From JACVRW01 sp963808775 (GTDB taxonomy: Bacteria; Actinomycetota; Thermoleophilia; Solirubrobacterales; Thermoleophilaceae): a stretch of DNA of 64,000 nt. The translations under genes were made by a program, and so were the position numbers. A model generated the notes under the pieces. That model was not told the DNA's origin, made no database searches, and saw only the letters and a list, made by a program, of their open reading frames with translations. Below, one piece after another: positions 51,347 to 60,394 of the stretch (positions within the stretch are counted from its first letter, which is position 1; each line of letters opens with the position of its first letter). The DNA is taken from assembly GCA_963808775.1 (NCBI GenBank), contig CAWEGR010000006.1:36051-100050 (forward strand). Direction: 5' to 3'.

Positions 51347-51787
51347 TCAGCGGGGGCGCCGTGCGGTGAGGCCGTCGAGCACGACCTCGACCGGAGAGCG
51401 GCGGACGTTGTTGCCGTCGAGCTGCTCGCGCGCGAGTCGCACCTCGGTCGCCAGCTCCGCCATCTGACCCGCGGCCTTCGCGAAGTTCCGAGCCGACTTC
51501 CCGCCGCCCGGGCGCCCGACCCGGATCAGCGCACGCCGGGTACCGGGCACCGGCATGCCGAGGACGCGCCGCCTGCCGCCTCCGCGGGACGCGAGCGCGA
51601 CACCGCCGACGAGGCCGGCGAGCGCCGCACCGCCCGCAAGCGCCGGGCCCTTGGCCTTGCCGGCCGCGCTCGTCACCGCATCGCCCGCGCTCTCCAGCTG
51701 GCGCTTCACGCCACCCGCGCCGTTCGAGGAGCTCGAGTGGTTCCGGGAGCTGCTCGCCTTCCGAGGTTTCGAAGTGGTCTGCGCCAT
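51347..51787 (-). CDS. Small basic hypothetical protein
   Basis: 146 aa from ATG 51787 (GAAGGAGACCAGG upstream). The N-terminal 30 residues are Ser/Lys-rich, followed by an Ala/Gly-rich hydrophobic segment (GPALAGGAALAGLVGGVALASRGGG) that could be a membrane helix. Then comes a basic stretch with RVLGMPVPGTRRALIRVGRPGG and helical AARNFAKAAGQMAELATEVRLAREQLDG-like sequence. It resembles the many actinobacterial membrane-associated small proteins of unknown role. No family recognised. An intergenic of about 187 bases with a long hairpin follows upstream of it (51788-51974). Confidence 0.6.
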   Translation of the reverse strand: MAQTTSKPRKASSSRNHSSSSNGAGGVKRQLESAGDAVTSAAGKAKGPALAGGAALAGLVGGVALASRGGGRRRVLGMPVPGTRRALIRVGRPGGGKSARNFAKAAGQMAELATEVRLAREQLDGNNVRRSPVEVVLDGLTARRPR

Positions 51788-51918
51788 CCTGGTCTCCTTC
51801 GCTGTGAGGGTCCCGCGCGTTACCGCGGCGCGAATACCCGAGTGCTCCCGGCGGAAACCCCTGCAACGAGGGTGCCGGCGGCCTTGCGGGCGGATGCACT
51901 CCGCGCGCGAGCCGTGGC

Positions 51919-51965
51919 CGGTGTCGCGACTTCGCGTTGCCAGAGAGCAAGAAGTCGCGACACCG
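51919..51965 (-). terminator. Long inverted repeat downstream of the methyltransferase gene
   Basis: 15-bp perfect arms CGGTGTCGCGACTTC / GAAGTCGCGACACCG with a 17-base loop that can itself pair (TTGC/GCAA). It lies 9-55 bases after the methyltransferase stop on the minus strand. The arms are unusually long and could also be a regulator-binding dyad for the gene at 51787. The other part of the 51788-51974 gap shows no gene. Confidence 0.55.
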
Positions 51966-51974
51966 CGGACCGCC

Positions 51975-52682
51975 CTAGGGCCGGGCCGCCCGCGCGACGA
52001 GGCTGAGGCCGGCCGGCGGATGCCGACGGCGCTCGAGCGGGCGCCATGCGCGGAGGGCGAGCTCGAAGCCCTGGAGGCTGCGCGCGGTCAGGGCGGGCCG
52101 CGCCCGCCGGTTCGCGAGCCACCAGCCCGGCACGCCGAGCAGGTTGAACGAGTAGAGCGCGCGCGGCTCGAGCCCGGCGCCGCGGATCAGCCGCGCGAGT
52201 CCGTCTCGCGTGTAGCGGCGCTCGTGGCCGTAGCGGCGGTCGAGCGCGCCGAACAGGCGCGGGTGCGCCGGCACCAGCAGCCCGAGCTCACCCCCGGGCC
52301 GGAGCAGCTCGGCCATCGCGCGGAGCGCCGCGGCGTCGTCGCGGATGTGCTCGAGCACGTTCTGGCAGAGCACGAAGTCCGCCTCACCCGCGAGCTCCCG
52401 CAGCGAAGGCGCCCCGGGCAGCTCCTCCTCGAGGATCCGTGTACGCCCGTCGTCGCGGAAGCGCTCGCGCAGGACGCGGGCGCAGGCCGGGTCCGGCTCG
52501 ACCAGGACGAGCCGCTCGACGCCCGACCGCAGCAGCCGCTCGCTGAACGTGCCGATCCCGGCGCCCACCTCCACCACCGTTCCACGCGCGGCGCCGGCGA
52601 ACTGCTCGTACATCCAGTCGCAGAGCGCGCGGGCCTCGGCAAGCCGCTCGAGATCAAACGGGAGGGAGCCGCCGTCAGCCAC
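51975..52682 (-). CDS. Class I SAM-dependent methyltransferase
   Basis: 235 aa from GTG 52682, overlapping the GT2 stop by 8 bases. Motif I VVEVGAGIGTFSERLLRSGVERLVLVEPDPACARVLRERF and DFVLCQNVLEHIRDDAAALRAMAELLRPGGELGLLVPAHPRLFGALDRRYGHERRYTRDGLARLIRGAGLE identify the enzyme family. The HPRLFGALDRRYGHERRYT segment is common in methyltransferases encoded next to GT2 glycosyltransferases, where they are thought to modify polyprenol-linked or cell-surface sugars. The C-terminal half resembles a helical lid. Coupled with the upstream GT2 gene. Confidence 0.9.
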   Translation of the reverse strand: MADGGSLPFDLERLAEARALCDWMYEQFAGAARGTVVEVGAGIGTFSERLLRSGVERLVLVEPDPACARVLRERFRDDGRTRILEEELPGAPSLRELAGEADFVLCQNVLEHIRDDAAALRAMAELLRPGGELGLLVPAHPRLFGALDRRYGHERRYTRDGLARLIRGAGLEPRALYSFNLLGVPGWWLANRRARPALTARSLQGFELALRAWRPLERRRHPPAGLSLVARAARP

Positions 52683-53412
52683 GCGCGCGGCTTCGCGCCG
52701 GCAGGCGCCCGCTCTCGACCCGGCAGCGGATCAGGCACCAGAGCACCCGCAGGCCGTCCAGGGCGGTCAGCTTCTTGCCGTCGGCCCGCCCGCGCGCGCT
52801 GTAGACCACGGGCACCTCGTAGATCTGAACGCCCTCGGCGAGCAGCCGCGCCGTGATCTCGGGCTCGATGGCGAAGCCGTCCGAGCGCAGCTTCAACCCG
52901 CGCAGCAGGGCGGTCGGCATCACCTTCTGGCAGGTCATGATGTCCGAGAGCCAGCAGTTGAAGAGGACGTTCGCCGCGAGCGTGACGAGCCTGTTGCCGG
53001 CGACGTACCAGAAGCTGTAGGAGGAGTGCGCGTTGAAGCCACGCGGCCCGAATGCCACCTCCGCCTCGCCCGCAAGCAGCGGCTCGAGCAGCCTGCCGAT
53101 GTCGGCCGGCTCGTACTCGAGGTCCGCGTCCATGATCGCGGCGTAGCTGCCGCGTGCCTGCGCGAGGCCGCTCCGCAGGGCCGCGCCCTTGCCGAGGTTG
53201 CGCTCGTGCCGCACGAGCTTCACGGCCTCGGGCCAGGCGCGGCGCGCCAGCACCTCGGTGGTGCCGTCGTCCGAGCCGTCGTCCACCACGATGAGCTCGA
53301 CCCCCTCGACCGGAAGATCCGCGTGGAGAACCGCCTCGATCGCGCGCTCGATTGTCGCCCGCTCGTTGAAGACGGGCATGAGGACAGACAGCTGCACCGC
53401 ATCGCTTGACAT
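52675..53412 (-). CDS. GT2 family glycosyltransferase (polyprenyl-phosphate sugar synthase-like)
   Basis: 245 aa from ATG 53412. N-terminal Rossmann-type GT-A fold: LSVLMPVFNERATIERAIEAVLHADLPVEGVELIVVDDGSDDGTTEVLARRAWP, then LVRHERNLGKGAALRSGLAQARGSYAAIMDADLEYEPADIGRLL with the DxD metal motif, and NAHSSYSFWYVAGNRLVTLAANVLFNCWLSDIMTCQKVMPTALLRGLKLRSDGFAIEPEITARLL. This is the dolichol/polyprenol-phosphate mannosyl- or glucosyltransferase type without a C-terminal membrane domain. It could supply the polyprenol-linked sugars used by the GT-C-like proteins in this region (inference). Confidence 0.9.
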   Translation of the reverse strand: MSSDAVQLSVLMPVFNERATIERAIEAVLHADLPVEGVELIVVDDGSDDGTTEVLARRAWPEAVKLVRHERNLGKGAALRSGLAQARGSYAAIMDADLEYEPADIGRLLEPLLAGEAEVAFGPRGFNAHSSYSFWYVAGNRLVTLAANVLFNCWLSDIMTCQKVMPTALLRGLKLRSDGFAIEPEITARLLAEGVQIYEVPVVYSARGRADGKKLTALDGLRVLWCLIRCRVESGRLPARSRARG

Positions 53413-53469
53413 CACGACGGGATGGGGCGAGGGTGTCCCCGTCAGGAGGGTTCCCTCCGGCACTCGCAC

Positions 53470-54739
53470 ATGGGCTGGCTTCGCATACTCGTCATCGCAG
53501 TCGCGGCGCTCGTGACCGGGCTCGCGCTCGGCGGCATCGTCACGGGCGCGCTCGGCGGTGAACATAGCCCGAACTCGCTGCTGAACGCCGACGCTGCTGC
53601 TCAGGGGGCCGGCACGGCGACGCCGCAGCCCTCACCGTCGACTCCGCCGAGCACGCCGACGCCGCCGCAGGACACCGACGATGACGGGATCCCCGACAGC
53701 CTCGACAACTGCGTCGACGAGCCGAACCCCGACCAGGAGAACTTCGACGACGACATCGAGGGCGACGCCTGCGACGAGGACGACGAGAACGACAGCGTCC
53801 CGGACATCATCGACAACTGCGACTTCGTCGAGAACCCGGGACAGGAGAACACCGACGGCGCCGGCGACGGCGGCGACGCCTGCGACGCCGACGACGACAA
53901 CGACACCGTCGAGGACAACGACGACAACTGCGCGCGCGCCGCCAACCCGGGGCAGGAGAACACGGACGGCGCAGGCGACGGCGGCGACGCCTGCGACGCC
54001 GACGACGACAACGACGGCAGGGCGGACTCGAGCGACAACTGCCGGACGGTCGTCAATCCCGACCAGGTCAACACGGACGGCGGGCAGACGGGCGACGCCT
54101 GCGATCAGGACGACGACAACGACGGCAGCCCTGACACGAGCCGACAACTGCAGGACGGTCGTGAACGCCTCGCAGGCGGATCTCGATCGCGACGCCCGCG
54201 GCGACGCCTGCGACACGGACGACGACGGCGACACGGTTGCGGACGCGAGCGACAACTGCGCGAGCGCCGCGAACCAGGATCAGGGCAACCTCGACGGCGA
54301 CGGGAATGGCGACGCCTGCGACGGCGACGATGACAACGACGAGCTGGGCGACCAGGCAGAGGCGGCGCTCGGCACCTCCTCCGCCGACCGCGACACGGAC
54401 GACGACGGTCTCTCGGACGCCCGTGAGGACAGGAACGGCGATGGCGTCAAGGGCCGCCGCGAGACGAACCCGATGAGGTTCGACACGGACCGCGACCGCC
54501 TCTCGGACGGGCTCGAGCGTGGCCTCCGGCGCGGCGTCGCCGATCCCGAGGGCCCGATCGCGGGAACCGGCCGGCGCTTCCGCCGCGACCGTAACCCGCG
54601 CTCCAGGACGAACCCGCTCAAGCGGGATACGGACAACGGCGGCGTCCCCGACGGCGTCGAGGACAGGAACCGCAACGGACGGGTCGACAAGGGCGAGACC
54701 GATCCGACGAGGGGCGGCGACCGCCCTGGCCGCGGCTAG
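53470..54739 (+). CDS. Secreted thrombospondin type 3 repeat protein (frameshifted)
   Basis: About 422 aa from ATG 53470. A signal/anchor helix (LRILVIAVAALVTGLALGGIVTGAL) is followed by a Thr/Pro linker and many aspartate-rich TSP3 calcium-binding repeats: DTDDDGIPDSLDNC, DDIEGDACDEDDEND and three near-identical units ending GDACDADDDND. A one-base change near 54140 is crossed before DRDARGDACDTDDDGDTVADASDNC. The C-terminus has RDTDDDGLSDAREDRNGDGV and KRDTDNGGVPDGVEDRN repeats. Alternating Cys probably pair within repeats. It likely forms a rigid Ca-bound stalk on the surface. It is divergent from the GT2 gene and convergent with a GT-C-like gene (shared CTAG). Confidence 0.88.
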
Positions 54740-56382
54740 GCCGGACGCGCTCCCGCCACCTCCGCATCCCTGCCCGGAGCGCTCGTGTCGCGCGTCTCGT
54801 GCCGCGCGAACAGCGCCACGAGCACGAACGGGATGAACCAGGGGATGTAGAAGTAGAACCAGTGGGTGAGGCTGGCCTCGAAGGCGATCAGCACCGCGGC
54901 GCCGAGCGCCGCCACCTGCAGCGTGTCCTTCTGCCGCGGCCGGAAGGCGACGAGTAGCGCGAGCCCGACGGTCGCGACCTGAATCACCCGCTGAAGCCAC
55001 CCGAGCGATGGCTCGAGGCCCCAGACGCTGAAGTCCGAGAAGCGCGAGAACTGGAAGCGGAAGGTGCGGTCGAGGAACTGGTCGAGGCCGACCTGCGCGA
55101 TGAACGGAGCGAGTATCAGCGCCAGCACCAGCGCGAGGGTGAGCGAGTAGACGGCGAGGTCACGCAGGCGTCGCTCCGGCCTCGACGTGGCGGTGGCGAA
55201 CAGCGGCACCAGCGCCAGCGAGACGAACTTCGCCGCGCCGGCGACCGCCATCAGGGCGCCGCGGCCCGGACTCGAATGCACGGCCAAGAGCGCGAACACC
55301 AGCAGCGCGGAGACGAGGGCGTCGTTCGTGTTCGACTGCAGGATGTAGTCCGTGTAGGGGTAGGCCGCCCAGGCGAACGCGAGCGCGACCCCGAGCCGGA
55401 CGCCGTCGGGCCCCGCCCGCATCGCCCTGCCGAGCAGGAACAGGCCCAGCAGCGTGAGCAGGTCGAACGCGATCGCCGCCCCGTGCGCCGCCGGCAGCTT
55501 GTCCCACTCGCCGCTCCAGCCGAAGACGAGCTTGAACGGGATGTAGCTGAGATACGTGACGGGCCCGTACGTGTCCCCGCGCTGATTCTCCTTCGGGAAC
55601 TCGCCGCTGTAGAGATCCTCGCCGTCGAGGATGCGATCGGCCCCGATGACCCCCGCATAGCCCACGTCCGTGACACCGGAGTCCGTCACGTTGAGCGCCA
55701 CCCGGAACCCGAACAGGAAGATCACACCGACCACGAGCACCGTCAGCGGGAGGACCGGCACCAGCCGGTCTCGCTCCCGCCGTGGCCGGAAGCCGATCCA
55801 CAGCATGCGCGCGAGCAGGTACGCGAGCACCGGATAGGCCACCGGGACCGCGGTCGTGATCTCCCCGCGCGTGAAGAAGATGTGCGAGAGGCCGAAGCCG
55901 AGCAGGACGAGCAGGTCGAGGTGCAGGAGGCGGAACGGCCGCCGCGGGTCGAAGAACGGCAGCAGGAAGGCGAGGCAGAGCGGGATCCACACGTACGGGG
56001 CGTTCAGCTTCAGCCCGAACTTGCCGGAGCCGGGCCGCGCCAGCGCCCAGCGCGCCAGGATCCCGGCCCAGGCTTCCTCGACGCGCCCGGTCCGATCCGA
56101 GATCAGCACCTGGACCTCGAGCTGGAGGTCCCCTCTCCGGTAGTACTCGACCTGCCAGAGCCGGCGCCTCCGGTCGTACGTCGGCCCCGGGACGAGATCC
56201 GTTCCCTCGCGCCTCTCCTGGCGCACCTCGGGCGTCCTGTCCGCCAGCGCGACCATCTCGCGGGCCGTGTGGGTGAAGCCCGCCGGCGGGCGGTCGACCG
56301 AGCGAGGGGTCGTCGTCTGCGCCTCCGCGAGCGACGGGGCGCACGCGAGCGCTACCAGCGCGAGGACGAGCGATCTCCTCAA
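54736..56382 (-). CDS. Polytopic membrane protein, GT-C/GT87-like
   Basis: 548 aa from TTG 56382 (MRRSLVLALVALACAPSLAEAQ signal-like start). After an exposed domain of about 110 residues (DRPPAGFTHTAREMVALADRTPEVRQERREG...) about ten or more membrane helices follow, with FRVALNVTDSGVTDVGYAGVIGADRILDGEDLYSGEFP in a loop that resembles the acidic first loop of GT-C glycosyltransferases (polyprenol-phosphate-sugar dependent). The helix-rich end WFYFYIPWFIPFVLVALFARHE closes it. Substrate and product unknown. Divergent from the second GT-C-like gene; both have TTG starts within 42 bases of each other. Confidence 0.8.
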   Translation of the reverse strand: MRRSLVLALVALACAPSLAEAQTTTPRSVDRPPAGFTHTAREMVALADRTPEVRQERREGTDLVPGPTYDRRRRLWQVEYYRRGDLQLEVQVLISDRTGRVEEAWAGILARWALARPGSGKFGLKLNAPYVWIPLCLAFLLPFFDPRRPFRLLHLDLLVLLGFGLSHIFFTRGEITTAVPVAYPVLAYLLARMLWIGFRPRRERDRLVPVLPLTVLVVGVIFLFGFRVALNVTDSGVTDVGYAGVIGADRILDGEDLYSGEFPKENQRGDTYGPVTYLSYIPFKLVFGWSGEWDKLPAAHGAAIAFDLLTLLGLFLLGRAMRAGPDGVRLGVALAFAWAAYPYTDYILQSNTNDALVSALLVFALLAVHSSPGRGALMAVAGAAKFVSLALVPLFATATSRPERRLRDLAVYSLTLALVLALILAPFIAQVGLDQFLDRTFRFQFSRFSDFSVWGLEPSLGWLQRVIQVATVGLALLVAFRPRQKDTLQVAALGAAVLIAFEASLTHWFYFYIPWFIPFVLVALFARHETRDTSAPGRDAEVAGARPA

Positions 56383-56424
56383 GGCTTCGATCGTAACCCC
56401 GGGCCGGGCTAGCGTACGGCGACC

Positions 56425-58102
56425 TTGAGCTCCGAGAGCTCCCCTCCATCCGCCCGTGAGGGCGGGGTCGCGCTGCTCGTCGGCATCGCCCTTGCGGTGC
56501 TGATGTTCTGGCCCCTCGTCCTCCACCTCGACCGGGACGTGCCGAAGGACCTGGCGGATCCCCTGCTGGTCGCGTACCTGATCGGGTGGAACGGGAACGC
56601 GCTGCTGCACCAGCCCCTCGAGTGGTGGCAGGCGAACTCCTTCTGGCCCCTCTCGGACTCGCTCGCGTTCTCAGACGCGTTCGTCGGCTTCGCGCCGCTC
56701 GCGCTGCTCGGCACGGGCTTCAGAGCCGCCATCTGGCACTACAACGTCGCGTTCCTGTTCGCCTACGGGCTGTCCTTCGCGGGTGCCTACCTGCTCGCCC
56801 GCGAGCTCGGGCTCTCGCGTCCGGGAGCGCTGATCGCCGGGGTCGCGTTCGCCTACTCGCCGTGGCGCTGGGAACAGAGCGGCCACCTGCACGTGCTCTC
56901 GTCCGGGAGCATCCCGCTCTGCCTCATGCTGCTGCTGCGCGGCTACCGCCGTGAGAGGCCGGCGGCCGTGCTGGCTGGCTGGCTCGTCGCGACCTGGCAG
57001 GTGCTCGTGGGCGTGTCGCTCGCGCTCCAGCTCCTCTACCTGCTCGCGACGCTCGCGGCCGTGGGGCTCGTCATCTGGTGGCGAGCGGGACGGCCGCCCC
57101 CGCCGTCCCGCGTGCTCGCCGCCACCGCGATCGGGGTCACGGTGCTCGCACTCGTCTCTGTCTGGGTGGCGGTGCCGTACCTGCGGGTGGCCGACGACTA
57201 TCCGGAGTCCCAGCGCACGATCGCGCTCGCCGAGCTCTTCTCCCCCGCCCGAGGCGTTCCTGGCCGCGCCCGCCGACAATCCCGTCTGGGGCGAGATCAC
57301 GAGCGGCGTCCGGGACGGCCTGCGCGCCCCCGCCGAGCAGACGCTGTTTCCCGGCGCGCTCGTGCTGGCTCTCGCTCTCCTGGGGTTGCTCGGCGACGTC
57401 TGGCCGAGACGCCTCCGGATCGGCCTGGCGATCGCGCTCGCCGCGGCCGCGATCCTGTCGATGGGCACGGAGTTCCTCGACGGCAGGGTCGGCTTCCGGC
57501 TCCTGTTCGACCACGCGCCCGGCTGGGACGGCTACCGGACCCCCGGACGCATCCACACGGTTACGACACTGTGCCTTGCGCTGTTCGCTGCAGCGGGAGC
57601 GCAGTGGTTCACGAGCGCCCCCGCGCTTCGCCGCCGGCCCTGGGCCGCCCCCGTGATCTGCGTAGGGCTGGCGCTCGTCATGCTCGTGGAGGGAGGTGCA
57701 TTCCGCGCACATCCGAGCGTGCCGCCACCGCCGCGCGGCCTCGCTGAGGCCGTCCCCCCGCTCATGCACCTGCCGGCGAACTCGCTCGCGACCTCCGCCG
57801 ACGACGGGAGAACCTACAGCTACATGGTCTGGTCGACCGACGGCTTCCCGGCACTCGTGAACGGGCTCAGCGGCTTCATCCCGCGGGTGACGAACGACCT
57901 CTCGCTGGCGTCCGAGGGCTTCCCGGACCGGCGCTCGGTGGCGAGCCTGCGCGACGCGGGCATCCGGACAGTGATCGTGCATCCCGGCTGGACGCGGGGT
58001 ACGCCCTGGGCGGGAGCGGCGAGCCGGCCGGTGGCCGGGCTCGGGATCGAGCGACGGAGGGTCGGCGGCGTGGTGCTGTTCGACCTGTCCGGCGGGGACT
58101 AG
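56425..58102 (+). CDS. GT-C-like polytopic glycosyltransferase family protein (frameshifted)
   Basis: About 558 aa from TTG 56425. First helix GGVALLVGIALAVLMFWPLVLHLDRDVPKDLADPLLVAYLIGWN, whose acidic loop (DRDVPKDLADP) matches the DxD-like motif of GT-C enzymes, then about ten helices, with a long exposed C-terminal domain (HLPANSLATSADDGRTYSYMVWSTDGFPALVNGLSGFIPRVTNDLSLASEG). A one-base gain near 57245 changes frame after ELFSPA. Family use of lipid-linked sugars is inferred. With GT2, methyltransferases, TSP3 protein and the opposite GT-C gene it forms a cell-surface glycosylation neighbourhood. Confidence 0.8.
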
Positions 58103-58112
58103 GCTGGCCGCG

Positions 58113-58526
58113 ATGGGCGCCGAGATCGACGGCCGCGAGTTCGCGGCGCGCATGTACGCGGCGGTGAACGCGCGGGACCGCGACGGCATCAGGGCGCTCA
58201 CCGCTCCCGACATCGTGGTCGGGACCACGGTCGAGACCTTCCATGGCCCGGAGTCGCTGCTCGCGTGGCTCGACGACGGCGACGACGCCTTCGAGACCTT
58301 CGTCGTCGAGCTGCTCGACGTCGAGGAGCTCGGCGGGCGGGTCGTGGTCTCGATGCGCCAGCGCGGGCGGGGCAGGGCGAGCGGCGCCGAGGTCGATGAC
58401 CTGATCACGCACGTGTGGACCGTGCGGGGCGGCCGGGCTACGGAGCTGCGCTCCTTCGCCCGGCACGAGGACGCCGCTCGCTACGCGCTCACCGGCGTCG
58501 CGCGATCTGCGGGCCCACCCGAGTGA
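58113..58526 (+). CDS. NTF2-like/SnoaL-type protein
   Basis: 137 aa from ATG 58113. Sequence MGAEIDGREFAARMYAAVNARDRDGIRALTAPDIVVGTTVETFHGPESLLAWLDDGDDAFETFVVELLDVEELGGRVVVSMRQRGRGRASGAEVDDLITHVWTVRGGRATELRSFARHEDA shows the cone-shaped SnoaL fold with the last-strand motif HVWTVRGGRATELRSF. No active-site set can be argued. It follows the GT-C-like gene by 10 bases and might be co-transcribed. Similar to the NTF2-like protein at 50087 in the HVWTV motif. Confidence 0.85.
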   Translation: MGAEIDGREFAARMYAAVNARDRDGIRALTAPDIVVGTTVETFHGPESLLAWLDDGDDAFETFVVELLDVEELGGRVVVSMRQRGRGRASGAEVDDLITHVWTVRGGRATELRSFARHEDAARYALTGVARSAGPPE

Positions 58527-58598
58527 CCTGCTGGAGCAGGGCCTCGGCGACTTCGCGACCGGCTGACGTCCGCGCCTCCCCTTAGCCTCGCCGTTCGC

Positions 58599-58991
58599 GT
58601 GGCTGAGAACATTGCGAGGCGCTCGGGCTGGATCACCTTCGCGGGCGTCATGGCTCTGATCGCGGGCGGCTACAACGCCCTCAGCGGGATCGCCGCCCTG
58701 GCCGACGACGACATCGTCGCCTCGCAGGCGCGCGAGGTGCTCTACGGCATCGACCTGACCGCGTGGGGCTGGTTCTGGCTCGCGATCGGCCTGACGCAGG
58801 TGCTCACGGGGGTGCTGATCTTCCGGCGCAGCACCTGGGGTCTGTGGCTCGGCGTCGGCTTCGCCGGCATCAGCGCGATGCTGACCGTGCTCGTCATGTT
58901 CGTCTTCCCGCTCTGGGCGATGGCGGTGCTGATCATCGACTTCCTCATCCTGTTCGGCCTGCTCACGCAGAGCGACGAGTTCCTCGCCTGA
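58599..58991 (+). CDS. DUF7144-like four-helix membrane protein
   Basis: 130 aa from GTG 58599. Four hydrophobic segments: WITFAGVMALIAGGYNALSGIAAL, WGWFWLAIGLTQVLTGVLIF, TWGLWLGVGFAGISAMLTVLVM and WAMAVLIIDFLILFGLLT. The WITFAGVMALIAGGYNALSGIAAL start and WGWFWLAIGLTQVLTGVLI pattern are characteristic of DUF7144 proteins found in many actinobacteria. Function unknown. The 72 bases before it hold no gene. Convergent with the CtaG gene, 13 bases between stops. Confidence 0.83.
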   Translation: MAENIARRSGWITFAGVMALIAGGYNALSGIAALADDDIVASQAREVLYGIDLTAWGWFWLAIGLTQVLTGVLIFRRSTWGLWLGVGFAGISAMLTVLVMFVFPLWAMAVLIIDFLILFGLLTQSDEFLA

Positions 58992-59004
58992 CGGCGAGCC
59001 ACGC

Positions 59005-59811
59005 CTAGCCCGAGGCCGCGGCCTTGCGCTGCGCCTCGAGGTCGTCCTCGGACGCGCGCCAGAAGAAGAAGCAGAGCGCCGCGAAGACGATGATCGCGTC
59101 GAGGGTCAGCATCAGCCCGCCGCCGATCTGCTGGTCGGCGACCGGCGTCAGGCCGTGCTCGTGCGCGCGCTGCCCGTAGAAGGCCTCGTACGCGGGCGAC
59201 CTCATCACGAGGAACGCCATCCCGAGCATCATGCCTCCGAGGCGCGCGCCGAAGATGTAGCCGACCTTCCACAGCTCGCCGCGCATGCGCCGCCGGTTCG
59301 GCTCGAGCGCGCTCCACCAGACGAGCAGCGAGATCGCGATGAAGGACCAGTGCTGCAGCAGGTGCAGGGGCTCGCTCTCGAGTGCGCCCACGAACATGAA
59401 CTCGAGGTGCCAGGCGTACAGCACGAGGACGTAGAGCGGGATCGCGACGAGCGGCCGGCTCAGGAAGCCGAGCAGCGCGCGTAGACGCCGGCGGCGCGCC
59501 AGGCTCTTGAGGGCGGCCTGCGGGAGCATGAACAGGAGCACGGGCGAGCGGATGCCGATCAGGATCAGCGGCGCGCCGACCTCCGCGAACAGCAGGTGCT
59601 GGCCCATGTGGGCGCTGAAGAGGTCCTCCGCGAGGCGGTCGAGCGGGCCGATCAGCGCGATCGCGAAGCAGGCGAGCCCGGTCCACCAGGCGAGCTGCTG
59701 CCAGCGCGAGATCCCGACGCCTCGCGCCCGCAGGCGGGCGAGCGCGTACAGGTAGAGCCCCGCGCTGAGGGCGAGCACGGCGACGGCCCCCGGGTCGACG
59801 CTGCTGAACAC
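59005..59811 (-). CDS. ctaG: CtaG-type cytochrome c oxidase assembly protein
   Basis: 268 aa from GTG 59811, about seven membrane helices. Features: SAHMGQHLLFAEVGAPLILIG (helix-2 HMxxHLLF motif with possible copper-binding His and Met), YAWHLEFMFVGALESEPLHLLQHWSFIAISLLVWWSAL and GLTPVADQQIGGGLMLTLDAIIVFAALCFFFW. This is the caa3_CtaG family, which helps assemble the copper centre of haem-copper oxidase. It stands apart from any oxidase gene in this window; the following gene on its strand is a damaged ankyrin gene 24 bases upstream. Confidence 0.88.
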   Translation of the reverse strand: MFSSVDPGAVAVLALSAGLYLYALARLRARGVGISRWQQLAWWTGLACFAIALIGPLDRLAEDLFSAHMGQHLLFAEVGAPLILIGIRSPVLLFMLPQAALKSLARRRRLRALLGFLSRPLVAIPLYVLVLYAWHLEFMFVGALESEPLHLLQHWSFIAISLLVWWSALEPNRRRMRGELWKVGYIFGARLGGMMLGMAFLVMRSPAYEAFYGQRAHEHGLTPVADQQIGGGLMLTLDAIIVFAALCFFFWRASEDDLEAQRKAAASG

Positions 59812-59835
59812 GCTCCCCAGTGTGGCGGCTCGGCC

Positions 59836-60380
59836 TCAGCGCGCCTCGGAGGATGCCCCGATCTCGTCGTAGCCGCTTCGTCGCGCGTGCTCGAGCGCGG
59901 TGGTCCGCTCTCGTCGGCGATGCTCGTGTCGCCCCGGCATCGACCAGCAGGCGCACGGTCCGATGTGCTCGCGACGCCTTCGCCGAGGATCACGCCTCGA
60001 GAAGCGCGTCCACCGAGCCGGTTGACGTGGTCGAGCTCGATGTCGGTCTCGAGCAGCCGCCTGAGATGCGACGTTGCCGCGCTCGGCGGCGCGGATCAGG
60101 CCGGTGCCGTTGTAGCTGTCCTTGGCGTCGTTCGGCGCCGGCGACGAGCGTGAGCTCGAGCAGCCGTGGATCGTCGCCGACCTCGCTCGTCGCATCAGAT
60201 ACGAGCTCTGCTCCGGTCGTCCTTCACGTTTACGTCGGCCCGCTCGATCAGACGGCGCGCCCTCCCACGTCGTTCGCGTAGGCGGCGCGAGCAGCCTGCG
60301 GTCGAGCGAGCGCCGCCGCCGTCTCGTCGTTCGTCGCCGTCGCGCCACAGGCGCCAGCGTCAATCGAGCAGAGCGAGGCG
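59836..60380 (-). pseudogene. Ankyrin repeat protein, interrupted by many frame changes
   Basis: Pieces of ankyrin repeats are visible in all three frames of the minus strand: AAYANDVGG..., IERADVNVKDDRS, ATSEVGDDPRLLELTLVAGA, NDAKDSYNGTGLIRAAERGN, RRLLETDIELDHVNRLG, VILGEG, TVRLLVDAGA, DTSIADESG and TTALEHARRSGYDEIGASSEAR. Together they form a normal protein of about 5-6 repeats of roughly 180 aa, but six to eight single-base changes in 500 bases would be needed to read it. The true start cannot be fixed. Either a locally poor stretch of sequence or a true decayed gene. No signal peptide. It lies between CtaG and the B12 sensor genes. Confidence 0.65.
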
Positions 60381-60394
60381 ATGAGCGGCTCGCC

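Noticed and set aside
59836..60380. A 175-residue Arg-rich protein in one frame of this stretch
   Set aside because: Its sequence is out of frame through most of the ankyrin repeats; only short ends match the family.
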